Source: Ureibacillus yapensis (GTDB lineage: Bacteria; Bacillota; Bacilli; Bacillales_A; Planococcaceae). Taken from it: a stretch of 64,000 nt of DNA. The notes beneath the pieces were generated by a model. That model ran no database searches and had not been told where the DNA came from. It saw only the letters and a list, made by a program, of their open reading frames with translations. The position numbers and the translations under genes are program-made. Shown in pieces: positions 52,484 to 61,539 of the stretch (positions are counted from its first letter, which is position 1; each line of letters begins with the position of its first letter). The DNA is taken from the NCBI RefSeq assembly GCF_003515775.1, contig NZ_QWEI01000012.1, positions 1-64,000 of the forward strand, in the 5' to 3' direction.

Positions 52484-53164
52484 TTAGGAAAAATGTTTTA
52501 AAGCCTCCCGCTCACTAAGCGGTTTTAATCGATGTTGCGAAACAAAGTTTTTCACATTTTCAGGGCTGGTTTTAGCATATTCGCGCAATGCCCATCCGAT
52601 TGCCTTTTGGACAAAAAATTCATCACTATTTGCTCTTCTTAAAATATATCGAAATAGGCGCTCTTCATTTGTTTTTTCTTTAAACTTGAGCTGATATAAA
52701 ATTGCCGCTCTTTGCAGCCAGATATTCTCATCTTCAATCCATTTCTCTGCATATAAAGGAACAAGTTCATCATTCTTTAAAAACATATATCCAAAGATAT
52801 GAGGCGACAGTACATCTACCGTCTCCCACCATGACTTTTTCACAATCAACGAGGATAACCAAGGCATCTCACTGGATGTGAGGCCTTTTTTAGCTTTATC
52901 AAGAATATCCAACGCCGCTTGTTGATATTCTCTTTCCGGTAAATCCCACAGACAAAAAATGATATCTTTTAGATCACCATTAGAAGGCAATCCGTGTTCT
53001 TTTATATACTGATTTGTTAATTTTCGACGAATAGGCGCTCGAATACCTAAAAAGTCAAATTGATTTCTCAAATATTTCTTGGACCACTCAGCATATTCCG
53101 CATCGGCGTGTTTAGTATAGATATGAACAAGTTCTCGAATGTATGGATGGTTTAATTCATTCAT
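52484..53164 (-). CDS. DNA alkylation repair protein, AlkD-like
   Basis: 226-residue all-helical HEAT-like glycosylase. The family signature reads FLGIRAPIRRKL at the start, KSWWETVDVLSPHIFG (Trp and Asp of the base-excision site, about residue 115) and FFVQKAIGWALREYAKTSPENV near the end. AlkD excises bulky cationic lesions without base flipping. Start ATG at 53164 after GAAAGGAAAC. Single gene. Confidence 0.88.
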   Translation of the reverse strand: MNELNHPYIRELVHIYTKHADAEYAEWSKKYLRNQFDFLGIRAPIRRKLTNQYIKEHGLPSNGDLKDIIFCLWDLPEREYQQAALDILDKAKKGLTSSEMPWLSSLIVKKSWWETVDVLSPHIFGYMFLKNDELVPLYAEKWIEDENIWLQRAAILYQLKFKEKTNEERLFRYILRRANSDEFFVQKAIGWALREYAKTSPENVKNFVSQHRLKPLSEREALKHFS

Positions 53165-53356
53165 ATATGTTGTTTCCTTTCATTTTTACCCTTTACGGTT
53201 CCGGTATATCTTGCTCCAGAGTATTATTATTTTTCCTTAATCATTATCAGCGCTCTTTCCTCTCGCCTTCATCTCCTCTTTCAACTATATTCTTTCACAA
53301 TAAGCGGCAATAGATTATACTAAGAAGCACTACTATGTATAATGGAGGAATTTCCC

Positions 53357-53551
53357 ATGACCGAGAACCATCAATCCGAAGCGCCAAAAAAGAAAATCAG
53401 CCTGCAAGAAGCAGTAAAGAAGCAGCTTGAAAACAAAAAGAACAATGCCTCTGCTGGCAACGGTAAAATGAAAACAGATCTTTCAACGAAAAAAATGAAA
53501 AGCCAGCAAACAAAAAAAACAAGCAATACCCGCAGAAAGATGGGTGTCTGA
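53357..53551 (+). CDS. Small lysine-rich protein upstream of ywbE
   Basis: 64 residues, very rich in Lys, Gln and Asn, no membrane segment, likely disordered. GGAGGAATTTCCC precedes the ATG at 53357. Its stop codon overlaps the next start (TGATG), so ywbE is translationally coupled to it. The same short-gene/ywbE coupling suggests a nucleic-acid-associated role; unproven. Confidence 0.7.
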   Translation: MTENHQSEAPKKKISLQEAVKKQLENKKNNASAGNGKMKTDLSTKKMKSQQTKKTSNTRRKMGV

Positions 53552-53748
53552 TGAACGGCCAAAATCGGAAAGATATATTACCGGGAATCACTGTTGATAT
53601 TGTTCTAAAAAAAGACCAAAAAACAGGAAAGCTTACTAGAGGCATCGTGAAAGATATTCTCACAAAATCAGGTACGCATCCCCACGGCATTAAAGTTAGG
53701 CTTACAGATGGCCAGATTGGACGAGTACAGGAAATTCACTCTAACTAA
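53551..53748 (+). CDS. ywbE: YwbE family protein
   Basis: 65-residue DUF2196/YwbE protein: ILPGITVDIVLKKDQKTGKLTRGIV, then HPHGIKVRLTDGQIGRVQEI, a small SH3-like barrel fold, function unknown. Its start overlaps the stop of the lysine-rich gene by one base. The terminator at 53802-53830 closes the pair. Confidence 0.88.
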   Translation: MNGQNRKDILPGITVDIVLKKDQKTGKLTRGIVKDILTKSGTHPHGIKVRLTDGQIGRVQEIHSN

Positions 53749-53801
53749 TAAAAAAATCGAATATTAAAATGAAGCGACTTCTAAATTTCCAAATAATAAC
53801 C

Positions 53802-53830
53802 GCATCTAGCAAGGGTGCGGTTTTTTTGCA
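53802..53830 (+). terminator. Intrinsic terminator after ywbE
   Basis: AACCGCA/TGCGGTT stem followed by TTTTT. Confidence 0.8.
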
Positions 53831-54128
53831 TTCTCCAATAAAAATGCAATCCCACTTCCTTTTCAGCAACGCTATTATACTTCAATAATATTAAGAAATA
53901 ACTTTTTCAATTAGACCCTCTCATTTTCAATAAGAGTGATTTTTCTCACACATCAACATTATTAATCTATTGCTGATTCTAGAAAAAAGCAAACTTGAAT
54001 ACACTATATATAATGAGCAATATCCTACATCCCACCCTTAAGAACCTTTTGCATCAGCGTTCCCTGTGCTTTCAAGATTCCTCCACTAAATATTTTCACT
54101 GTCCAAAGAGATTATAAACATTTCTTAA

Positions 54129-54177
54129 AAAGAATTATTATAATTTAGTAGAAATTATGATGTAGGTTTGCTATACT
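54129..54177 (+). promoter_or_regulatory. PerR box and promoter of katA
   Basis: AAAGAATTATTATAA (54129-54143) matches 12 of 15 positions of the PerR box TTATAATTATTATAA. A promoter with -35 TAGAAA (54149-54154), 17 bases, -10 TATACT (54172-54177) starts just after it. The 300 bases before it (53831-54128) show no gene. Confidence 0.7.
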
Positions 54178-54216
54178 GTTTTTTGAAGAGGTAATAATAA
54201 TCAGGAGGTTCCCTAC

Positions 54217-55710
54217 ATGACAAATAATAATCAACGTTTAACAACTATTACTGGTGCACCGGTTGTCAGTCATGATGATGCTTTAACGGCTGGTCGCCGT
54301 GGACCGATTTTGCTTCAGGATGTTTTCCTAATAGAGAAATTAGCTAATTTTAACCGTGAAGTGATTCCGGAACGCCGTATGCATGCCAAAGGTTCGGGAG
54401 CATTCGGCACTTTCACTGTCACTCATGACATAACAAAATATACAAAAGCAAAAATCTTCTCTGAAGTTGGCAAGAAAACAGAAATGTTCGCCCGTTTCTC
54501 TACAGTTGCCGGGGAACGCGGTGCTGCTGATGCAGAGCGTGATATCCGTGGTTTCTCGCTTAAATTCTACACTGAAGAAGGCAACTGGGATTTAGTCGGA
54601 AACAACACACCTGTATTCTTCTTCCGTGATCCAATGCACTTCCCGGATTTAAACCACGTCGTTAAGCGCGACCCTAAAACGAACATGCACAATGCGAACA
54701 GCAACTGGGATTTCTGGACTAGCCTGCCTGAGAGCTTACACCAAGTGACAATCGTAATGTCTGACCGCGGTATCCCCGATGGTTACCGTCACATGCACGG
54801 ATTCGGTTCTCACACATACTCGATGATCAATGCAGACAACGAGCGCGTATATGTGAAATTCCACTTCCGTACAGAACAAGGCATCAAAAACTTAACTGAT
54901 GAAGAAGCGGCGAAAGTAATCGGCCAAGACCGCGAATCTTCACAACGTGACTTATTCGACTCAATCGAAAAAGGCGATTTCCCAAAATGGAAAATGTACA
55001 TCCAGGTAATGACGGAAGAGCAAGCTCGCAATTCAAAAGATAACCCATTTGATTTAACAAAAGTATGGTACAAATCTGAATATCCATTAATCCCGGTTGG
55101 TGAATTCGAATTAAACCGCAACCCGGAAAACTACTTCGCTGATGTTGAGCAAGCGGCATTTGCTCCATCCAACGTAGTGCCTGGTATTTCGTTCTCGCCT
55201 GACCGCATGCTGCAAGCGCGTCTATTTGCTTACCAAGATGCTGCTCGCTATCGTTTAGGTGTGAACCACCACCAAATTCCGGTCAACCAGCCACGGTGTC
55301 CATTCATGGTATACCACCGCGATGGCCAAGGCCGTGCTGATGGCAACAACGGCAGCGCTTTAACATACTATCCAAATAGCTACGGTGCATTGCAAGCTCA
55401 ACCGCAATACAAAGACCCTGCTCTTGCTTTGGATGGTCCGGCTGATATCTATGATTTCCGCGAAGATGATAACAACTACTTCGAACAGCCAGGCAAATTA
55501 TTCAACTTAATGACGGCTGAAGAGCAACAGCGTCTATTCGACAATACAGCTGCAAACTTGCAAGGTGTAGAAGAGTTCATCCAACGCCGCCATATCCTGC
55601 ACTGCTACCTGGCAGATCCGGCTTACGGCGAAGGTGTCGCAAAAGCCCTTGGTTTAACTTTGCATGGCATGGAACTTTCAAATCCTTATTTAACTAAAGT
55701 TAGTCAATAA
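54217..55710 (+). CDS. katA: Catalase, haem-dependent
   Basis: 497-residue clade-3 monofunctional catalase. Distal His in [12 protein letters not shown] (about residue 54), Asn in VGNNTPVFF (about 127), and the proximal haem Tyr in [14 protein letters not shown] (about 337) are present. It removes hydrogen peroxide in the cytosol. AGGAGGTTCCCTAC precedes the ATG. A PerR box overlaps the promoter region, so induction by peroxide is expected. Codon use is highly biased, as for a strongly expressed gene. Confidence 0.95.
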   Translation: MTNNNQRLTTITGAPVVSHDDALTAGRRGPILLQDVFLIEKLANFNREVIPERRMHAKGSGAFGTFTVTHDITKYTKAKIFSEVGKKTEMFARFSTVAGERGAADAERDIRGFSLKFYTEEGNWDLVGNNTPVFFFRDPMHFPDLNHVVKRDPKTNMHNANSNWDFWTSLPESLHQVTIVMSDRGIPDGYRHMHGFGSHTYSMINADNERVYVKFHFRTEQGIKNLTDEEAAKVIGQDRESSQRDLFDSIEKGDFPKWKMYIQVMTEEQARNSKDNPFDLTKVWYKSEYPLIPVGEFELNRNPENYFADVEQAAFAPSNVVPGISFSPDRMLQARLFAYQDAARYRLGVNHHQIPVNQPRCPFMVYHRDGQGRADGNNGSALTYYPNSYGALQAQPQYKDPALALDGPADIYDFREDDNNYFEQPGKLFNLMTAEEQQRLFDNTAANLQGVEEFIQRRHILHCYLADPAYGEGVAKALGLTLHGMELSNPYLTKVSQ

Positions 55711-55745
55711 CTCAATTCGAAAGCATTATTGATATCCAATCATAT

Positions 55746-55786
55746 GAAGACACAATTCGACCTTTTTTAATCGAGTTGTGTCTTTT
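55746..55786 (+). terminator. Intrinsic terminator after katA
   Basis: AAGACACAA-TCGA/TCGA-TTGTGTCTT, followed by TTCTTAT. Confidence 0.8.
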
Positions 55787-55802
55787 CTTATATCTATTTC
55801 AA

Positions 55803-55840
55803 AAAACCAGGCCGATTTTTTACCGACCTGGTTTTCTTTT
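55803..55840. terminator. Terminator of the AEC carrier gene
   Basis: AAACCAGG-CGG-type stem CCAGG..CCTGG with T-runs on both strands, next to the stop of the minus-strand carrier gene. Confidence 0.7.
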
Positions 55841-55844
55841 CATA

Positions 55845-56774
55845 TTATGCAAATAAAATCGTAGATAAATAGATCACCACCGTCACCGTTAGACAACTCA
55901 CGATTGTGGAAAACAAAACGGTTTGCGCTGCCGTATTTGATTCTACATCATATTCAAGCGCCAAGCTGGAACTGTTCCGGGAAGTCGGAAATGAACTGGC
56001 AATCAACAACGATTGCGCCACTACCCCATCGATACGGAATAGATAAATAATACACAAGGCCACCGCAGGTCCCACTATCAATCTTGTAAAACAGCTAATC
56101 ACAATCGTTTTATTGATCATTGTTTTTAAGTCGATTTGAGACAATTGTGCACCAAGTGTAATTAATGCGATTGCAATAAACCCTTCGGCAATATGTTCTA
56201 ATGGAATTCGAATGGTTTGGGGAATTTCAACATTCAGTATGTTCAGGATCACACCGATGATGAGTGCATGAAGAATCGGCATTTTCAAAAAGTCCCTTAT
56301 AATTTCCCGTCCGGATTTTGTTGCGGAAATTAGGTTATACAAACCATATGTATAAGTCGTCATATTCTGGAAAATAACCAGGATGACTTGAATGGCTACC
56401 CCTATTGGCTGAGTTGCAAAAATCATTTGAGCTACAGGAATTCCATAATTCCCCGAATTAATCAAAACCACACTATTTTTAAATACCGCAGATTCCTTTT
56501 TCTCAAGTTTCATCCACTTGGCGATATAGTGGCTTAATAGCATCTGGCTTCCTATGAAAAATACGATAAATAATGCGACCTGTCCTAGAACCGACATATC
56601 AACCGATGTTTCATATATATTCAGAAAAACTGCTCCCGGCATAAAGCAATAGGTGATCAACTGGGACAATGCCTTTAAATTAAACTGAAACTTTTTCTGC
56701 AACAATGCCCCAATGATTAACAATATTAAGATAGGAGCGACAATCTGGAAGAAAATCATGGATAGATAAATCAT
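55845..56774 (-). CDS. AEC family transporter (auxin efflux carrier type)
   Basis: 309-residue membrane protein with about ten helices, family Mem_trans. Helices are broken by the typical NSGNYGIPVAQMIFA (about residue 107) and the late SSFPTSRNSSSLALEYDVE. Bacterial members export or import organic acids such as malate; substrate unknown here. The start at 56774 is weakly supported (AAAGGA ten bases away); an ATG five codons later is possible. Single gene. Confidence 0.82.
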   Translation of the reverse strand: MIYLSMIFFQIVAPILILLIIGALLQKKFQFNLKALSQLITYCFMPGAVFLNIYETSVDMSVLGQVALFIVFFIGSQMLLSHYIAKWMKLEKKESAVFKNSVVLINSGNYGIPVAQMIFATQPIGVAIQVILVIFQNMTTYTYGLYNLISATKSGREIIRDFLKMPILHALIIGVILNILNVEIPQTIRIPLEHIAEGFIAIALITLGAQLSQIDLKTMINKTIVISCFTRLIVGPAVALCIIYLFRIDGVVAQSLLIASSFPTSRNSSSLALEYDVESNTAAQTVLFSTIVSCLTVTVVIYLSTILFA

Positions 56775-56921
56775 GAACTGCGAATCCTTTCTTCTTACAC
56801 TAATTACTATTATTGTACTCTTTTCTTAAAATAGTTGAAATATCGGAAAATGAAATAATTGCCTCCTCTCTTTGCGCTTTGGTAACATGAGAGGAGAAAA
56901 TAACAAATAAATGAGGTAATC

Positions 56922-57122
56922 ATGAATACAACCAATCGTAAAGCTAAAAGGCATTTCTATATTTGCCTTTTCATCTCTGTCCTATTTACCATTAACCTGA
57001 TTCGAACGTATTCCAATACAGGAGAATTGCCAATCGGAAGCGTCATATTTACGGCAGTCGTTTATATCGCCACCCTCCTCGCTGCTTGGTCTTTAAAAGA
57101 AAAGCGTAAGCGCCCGTTCTAG
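56922..57122 (+). CDS. Small two-helix membrane protein
   Basis: 66 residues with two hydrophobic helices (about 12-28 and 38-56) between basic ends (KAKRHFY, KEKRKRPF). GAGGTAATC precedes the ATG. Family not recognised. The stop codon touches a GC-rich repeat element, so the original end may have been changed. Confidence 0.65.
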   Translation: MNTTNRKAKRHFYICLFISVLFTINLIRTYSNTGELPIGSVIFTAVVYIATLLAAWSLKEKRKRPF

Positions 57123-57222
57123 CCCCGACAAGCGCTGGAAGGCCCGAATCGAAAGCATCTTTTCAGCTTTCGACCGAGGGACTGAAGCGACCTCGAGGGG
57201 CTGGGCGCTGGAGCTAGACACT
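57120..57222. repeat. GC-rich hairpin repeat element
   Basis: About 100 bases of clearly higher GC than the surroundings, starting at the stop codon of the small membrane gene. AGCCCC (57121-57126) pairs with GGGGCT (57197-57202); inside it TCGAAAGC (57149-57156) pairs with GCTTTCGA (57166-57173); AAGCGCTGG and GGCGCTGG are near-duplicates. The look is that of the dispersed GC-rich repeats known in several Bacillaceae genomes. Confidence 0.6.
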
Positions 57223-57254
57223 ATTTAAATTCCATAAAAACTTAAAAATAAACG

Positions 57255-57295
57255 AACGTCTGAAAGAAGGAAGCTCCTTGTTTCAGGCGTTTTTC
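57255..57295 (+). terminator. Intrinsic terminator
   Basis: AACGTCTGAAA (57255-57265) pairs with TTTCAGGCGTT (57281-57291), then TTTC. Ends the small membrane protein transcript, downstream of the GC-rich repeat. Confidence 0.7.
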
Positions 57296-57387
57296 ATCCC
57301 CTAAATGTTAATTTTTAAATTTCCATACTATGCCATTAGAATATTTGGTATATTTTGAGTAGGATTTTCTTTGGAAGGAAGAGCGGC

Positions 57388-58848
57388 ATGCTAAAAGTCG
57401 ATGAGCAAGTATTGAAAGAATCAAATGGAAAGAGTGGACAACCGCTTGAAGAGGCCATTTTCAGACTTTCCAATCGCCCTGATTTTCAACAGGATATTTT
57501 TGGAGCAATGCTTCCAATAGACTCTCTGTTAGTAAACCGGACCAGAGCACAAAATCTTATATTTTCTATTGCCAAAAAGTACTGGGGAAAGGTTGATTTA
57601 TTCTTGCATGCTGCATTGCATGAAATTTCAATCGACCTGGAAAATGCTAATGACCGGATTGAGGCATTCTTTTCATCGCCACAAGGAAAAAAAGCGCTTT
57701 TTGATTATTTAACAATCCATAACGAACTTCAATTTGAAAATCTAATGGCACTTGTCTTGAACAAAGATTTAAAGCTTCCAAAATTCAAGTCTGTCGGTGG
57801 TTTAAGACAGATTCACCTCTACCAAGTCGGGAGCAAATATTTTGTGCAAGCCATTTTGAATGATCGTTTTGAATTTTGGGATGCTTTGTTTTCCAAAAAA
57901 ATTTATTCCCTATTTATGCAAGCGCCACTCAATTCTATTCAGCAAGCAAATGAGTTAATCAAGAGATTCAGGTTCTTGGTCGAAACGTACTCTACGTTAA
58001 ATCAATCCGTTATTACAACAAACCAGCTAATCACATACATAGATCAAGAAAATGTACGTTCCTATCAATTGAAAGAACTTCATTTATATAATGTCATCTC
58101 CCATTTTAATGGCGGCAAGAGGCACTTCCAAAAAATCGATGCGCTTATTGAAGATATTATTGCTAATTGGGGCACAGGAAAATGGGCGCTATCCGAGAAA
58201 GAATTTACTTTATTAATCTATATAAAAGCCATTACAGCTGCGCATCACAAAATCACCGCTGATGTTATGGAGTATGGGAAGTATTTAATCATGAATGACC
58301 GGCTAACGAACCATTCCATCGAATTGCTTTTGGAATATAGTGATGTGCTGCCAAATTTAAAGCCTGAACCTGACAGTCTAGTGAAGCGATATGATAAAAA
58401 CTATTTAGAGCAAATTTTTTATATTTTAATTGATGCTCTTATACAAAATGAAAAATACAGCGAAGTGGTGCAGCTCATTCAACAGCATGAAATCGCTTCA
58501 TGCATGAGCATTTATGAGTACTTTGATGATGCGCATCATAATGAGGATGCGTTATTTAAAATAGAAGCCACTGTACAGCGGGACATTGCTTTTATTGTCC
58601 ATAATTCCCCTCAGTATATATTGCAGTCGGTCGAAGAGTGGCTAAAAAACTATAATGATGAGAAAAGCGCCTTTTATGAAATTGCCTCTATGACTTCTTC
58701 TCATCTTTGCAATTTATTGAAAGCCTTTTTTGCAACGGAGCATTATGAGCTTTTTGAAAAGTTGATGGAAGTTTATAAAAAATACTTGAAGATTGATTCC
58801 CATTTTAACGATTTAAGAGATTTTGTTTCCGCTTATGTAAAGAACTGA
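57388..58848 (+). CDS. Large hypothetical helical protein
   Basis: 486-residue soluble protein, alpha-helical throughout, no signal or membrane segment, no motif I recognise. The N-terminal region has NRTRAQNLIFSIAKKYWGKV; later parts have short helix pairs (LKELHLYNVISHFNGG, QKIDALIEDIIANW) reminiscent of TPR-like scaffolds. The start at 57388 follows GGAAGGAAGAG; an earlier in-frame start at 57355 lacks one. Its last 44 bases overlap the end of the convergent papain-like gene. Function unknown. Confidence 0.75.
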   Translation: MLKVDEQVLKESNGKSGQPLEEAIFRLSNRPDFQQDIFGAMLPIDSLLVNRTRAQNLIFSIAKKYWGKVDLFLHAALHEISIDLENANDRIEAFFSSPQGKKALFDYLTIHNELQFENLMALVLNKDLKLPKFKSVGGLRQIHLYQVGSKYFVQAILNDRFEFWDALFSKKIYSLFMQAPLNSIQQANELIKRFRFLVETYSTLNQSVITTNQLITYIDQENVRSYQLKELHLYNVISHFNGGKRHFQKIDALIEDIIANWGTGKWALSEKEFTLLIYIKAITAAHHKITADVMEYGKYLIMNDRLTNHSIELLLEYSDVLPNLKPEPDSLVKRYDKNYLEQIFYILIDALIQNEKYSEVVQLIQQHEIASCMSIYEYFDDAHHNEDALFKIEATVQRDIAFIVHNSPQYILQSVEEWLKNYNDEKSAFYEIASMTSSHLCNLLKAFFATEHYELFEKLMEVYKKYLKIDSHFNDLRDFVSAYVKN

Positions 58849-59425
58849 TGACGCAGTAGATTGGTGAATTGAAATCGTACCGTTTGCTTTGGGTGCTTGC
58901 ATCATAATGGATATAGTCACCCACCTTCCCTTTATAAATCAAAGAGATGGAAGGCAAATTTATAAAATCATTCGGTTTCATGAAGTACGGGCAAAATCCA
59001 TGCAAGGAAAGGCCTGTTTCCTTGAATAAGGTTGCAATGAATTGAGAGCAAAAAAATGCTCTCTTTCTTTTTAGTTTTACTTTACAGGCAACACCCAGTA
59101 ATCCAACGAAATTATACTTAAAGTTCTTTTGATGTTTTTTGTAATAGTCTATTTTATCTTGAAGCATTTGATATTGCGCTTCCGTTACAGGGCATGCATA
59201 GATGGCGCAATTTGACTCCCTCAGCAGCTTTGATGCCGGGTTTTCCTGTACAAAACCGCCAATCCAGGGATTGTTCTCATGTTTCCGGCCAAAGCTGTAC
59301 ATTTCCCTTAAACTTGAATCGAAAGCCAATGATACATGATTAAATTCATGCTGTGTATAAAGGCGTATCCCCCTTGAAAGAACCGTATTGGTTTCTGTTA
59401 GAACAATATAAATCTCCTTTGTCAT
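58805..59425 (-). CDS. Permuted papain-like (YiiX/NlpC-type) protein
   Basis: 206 residues. The catalytic pair of the permuted papain-like fold is visible: His in FNHVSLAFD (about residue 30) and Cys in FFCSQFIATLF (about 127), the order (His first) that defines this group of putative amidases/thioesterases. No signal peptide. The ATG at 59425 follows GAGGTGGATG; an ATG six bases earlier overlaps that site. Tail-to-tail overlap with the gene at 57388-58848. Role unknown, maybe lipid-like or peptide deacylation. Confidence 0.72.
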   Translation of the reverse strand: MTKEIYIVLTETNTVLSRGIRLYTQHEFNHVSLAFDSSLREMYSFGRKHENNPWIGGFVQENPASKLLRESNCAIYACPVTEAQYQMLQDKIDYYKKHQKNFKYNFVGLLGVACKVKLKRKRAFFCSQFIATLFKETGLSLHGFCPYFMKPNDFINLPSISLIYKGKVGDYIHYDASTQSKRYDFNSPIYCVISSLHKRKQNLLNR

Positions 59426-59558
59426 TCTCATCCACCTCTACAACAAAACTGTAGGTCATATCATAACAAATAAATATGTAGAAACACTTCATAAAATTAT
59501 TAAGATTTCCTTAATTATTTCGACTCACGTTTATTCCATTTTGCAGGAAGTATTACGG

Positions 59559-59592
59559 AAAAAAAGAGCGATTTCATATCGAAACCGCTCCT
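59559..59592 (-). terminator. Terminator of the CoA-transferase gene
   Basis: Minus-strand GGAGCGGTTTC/GAAATCGCTC stem followed by TTTTTTT. Confidence 0.8.
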
Positions 59593-59599
59593 TCAAATT

Positions 59600-60781
59600 T
59601 TATTCTAAAACGCCACGTTCATTTAACTGATGAATGTGTTCATCGGAATAACCAAGATTTTTCAAGACCTCATTCGTATGCTCGCCCAATCGTGCTCCAA
59701 CAAATCGATAAGTTGGCTCCGCCCCATCGAACTTAATGGCAGCCCCAATTTGCTTTTGCTTATTTCCATTGGCATCCGGTACTTCCACGATCATTTGCCG
59801 CGCTTGGATTTGCGGATGATCGCAAGCTTCCTCGAAAGTTAAAACAGGCTCTACGCAGGCATCCAAGTCTTTAATGATATCAAGCCACTCATCAAAATCC
59901 TTCGTTAAGAACGCATCCTTTACCGCTTCTTTGAATCGCTTTTGCGTATAGGCGGAATCGTTAAAGGTGCTGTGAATCAATTCGGGTATGTCCAATGCTT
60001 CACATAAAAGCTTGCGGAACTGAGGTTCCAAGCTTCCGACAGAAAAATACCTTCCATCTTTCGTTTGATAATAATCATAGAAGGTTCCACCGTTTAATAT
60101 CTCCTCTTCCGGCTGAGGCAAATGGCCGCTTGCCAAAAAAGACGTTCCATAGAGGGCATTGAATGTAAAAGCTGCATCGGTCATCGAGATATCGATGCAT
60201 TTGCCTTCACCCGTTTTCTCCCGATGCAAAGCGGCAGCCAGCACCCCTACTGCTGCATGCAACGTCCCGCCTGCAATATCGGCAACTTGGAAGCCCAAAG
60301 CAACCGGTTTTTTTCCTTTCAATCGAGAATGATCAAGAAGGCCTGCAATCGAAAGATAGTTATTATCGTGACCCGGACGCAATTGATACGGCCCTGTTTG
60401 TCCAAATCCGCTAATTGAACAGTAAATCAATTTTGGATTTACAGCTTTTAACGATTCATAGTCGATCCCCAATCGTTTCATTACGCCCGGTCTAAATCCT
60501 TCGATCACAATGTCATATTCTTGAACCAGCGATTTTACGATTTCAATTGCCTCGGGCGTTTTTAAATTTAATGTAAGCGACCGCTTGGAACGATTTAGAT
60601 GCTGATGAATATACGACTCCTTATCTTCCGTATAAGGCGGCATAATTCGCATCAAATCCACTCGGCGGGAAGATTCAATATGGATTATATCCGCCCCATA
60701 GTCTGCAAACATCATTGTCGTGAATGCCCCCGGCAATAAAGATGAAAAGTCGAGAATTTTTAACCCCTTTAGTATCGTCAT
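59600..60781 (-). CDS. CaiB/BaiF family CoA-transferase
   Basis: 393-residue class III CoA-transferase. The family start GLKILDFSSLLPGAFTTMMFADYGADII-type and CSISGFGQTGPYQLRPGHDNNYL, and the catalytic Asp in QVADIAGGTLH (about residue 168) are present. The family moves CoA between carboxylates or racemises alpha-methylacyl-CoA; the substrate cannot be told. It stands alone, with no acyl-CoA dehydrogenase or ligase next to it. 380 bases upstream to the next gene hold an orphan hairpin and AT-rich sequence. Confidence 0.87.
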   Translation of the reverse strand: MTILKGLKILDFSSLLPGAFTTMMFADYGADIIHIESSRRVDLMRIMPPYTEDKESYIHQHLNRSKRSLTLNLKTPEAIEIVKSLVQEYDIVIEGFRPGVMKRLGIDYESLKAVNPKLIYCSISGFGQTGPYQLRPGHDNNYLSIAGLLDHSRLKGKKPVALGFQVADIAGGTLHAAVGVLAAALHREKTGEGKCIDISMTDAAFTFNALYGTSFLASGHLPQPEEEILNGGTFYDYYQTKDGRYFSVGSLEPQFRKLLCEALDIPELIHSTFNDSAYTQKRFKEAVKDAFLTKDFDEWLDIIKDLDACVEPVLTFEEACDHPQIQARQMIVEVPDANGNKQKQIGAAIKFDGAEPTYRFVGARLGEHTNEVLKNLGYSDEHIHQLNERGVLE

Positions 60782-61083
60782 TTCCCCATCTCCCTTTCAA
60801 AACAATTGTACAAGTATCCCCCAAAACTGTATTAAAACAGAAATATGATATTTAATCAGTATTATAACAGTTTGTTTCTGAAATTTATACACTTTATTGT
60901 CATTATAGTTTAAATAATCAGAAAACATTATAATTAACCTCAGATAATAAGAGATTTAACTTCCTTTGTGTTTGAATTTTTAATTTTTTATTAAGACATT
61001 GTAAAACCACCCATTTTTTTCAATAAATCGAGTATGATTGGGTAGAGCTAGCTAGCAATAGCAACGGCTCCCTTATACGTGAA

Positions 61084-61125
61084 ATAGCCCAGCTTCCATT
61101 TCGGAGCTGGGCTATTATATTTTAG
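61084..61125. terminator. Strong hairpin in a gene-free gap
   Basis: ATAGCCCAGCT-CC (61086-61098) pairs with GG-GCTGGGCTAT (61104-61116) followed by TATATTTT on the plus strand. It may end the minus-strand gene at 61160 or a short plus-strand RNA. The rest of 60782-61159 shows no gene. Confidence 0.6.
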
Positions 61126-61159
61126 GCCAAGAAAGAGGCAGAGTGTGAACGGTACCTCT

Positions 61160-61459
61160 TTATTCGATATTTTCTTTTGTTAATTGTTCCTTGCAAAAAT
61201 TGAGGATCATACTGATTTCATCTTCTTCAAGCTCGAAATCGAGATAGTCATTATTCCCTTTATCAATAAGGAAATAGTTTAAGATGAAAATGTCATTCTC
61301 TTGTTTTTGTCCAACCAGAACACGCACTTCAATTCCGGCTTCCGAATATAATTCGTCTTCTTCATCTACTTCAATATCCAATAAAAACTCAAAGCGCTTT
61401 CCTTCAATAATGTTTGTTGGATCCAGTATTTCTTCAATTGAAAATTGTGTAATTTCCAT
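61160..61459 (-). CDS. Small acidic protein, DUF6509-like
   Basis: 99 residues, strongly acidic (VDEEDELYSEAGIEVRV, FELEEDEISMILNFCKEQL). The pattern IIEGKRFEFLLDIEVDEEDELYSE fits small proteins annotated DUF6509 in Bacillaceae, function unknown. Single gene, cytosolic. Assignment from memory of the family, moderate. Confidence 0.6.
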   Translation of the reverse strand: MEITQFSIEEILDPTNIIEGKRFEFLLDIEVDEEDELYSEAGIEVRVLVGQKQENDIFILNYFLIDKGNNDYLDFELEEDEISMILNFCKEQLTKENIE

Positions 61460-61539
61460 TCTTCAAACTCCCTTACTTTTGACTTACAAAGCGTCTTTGA
61501 AGCATTGTTGTCTATTGTTCTATAATAACGTATTGTTTC

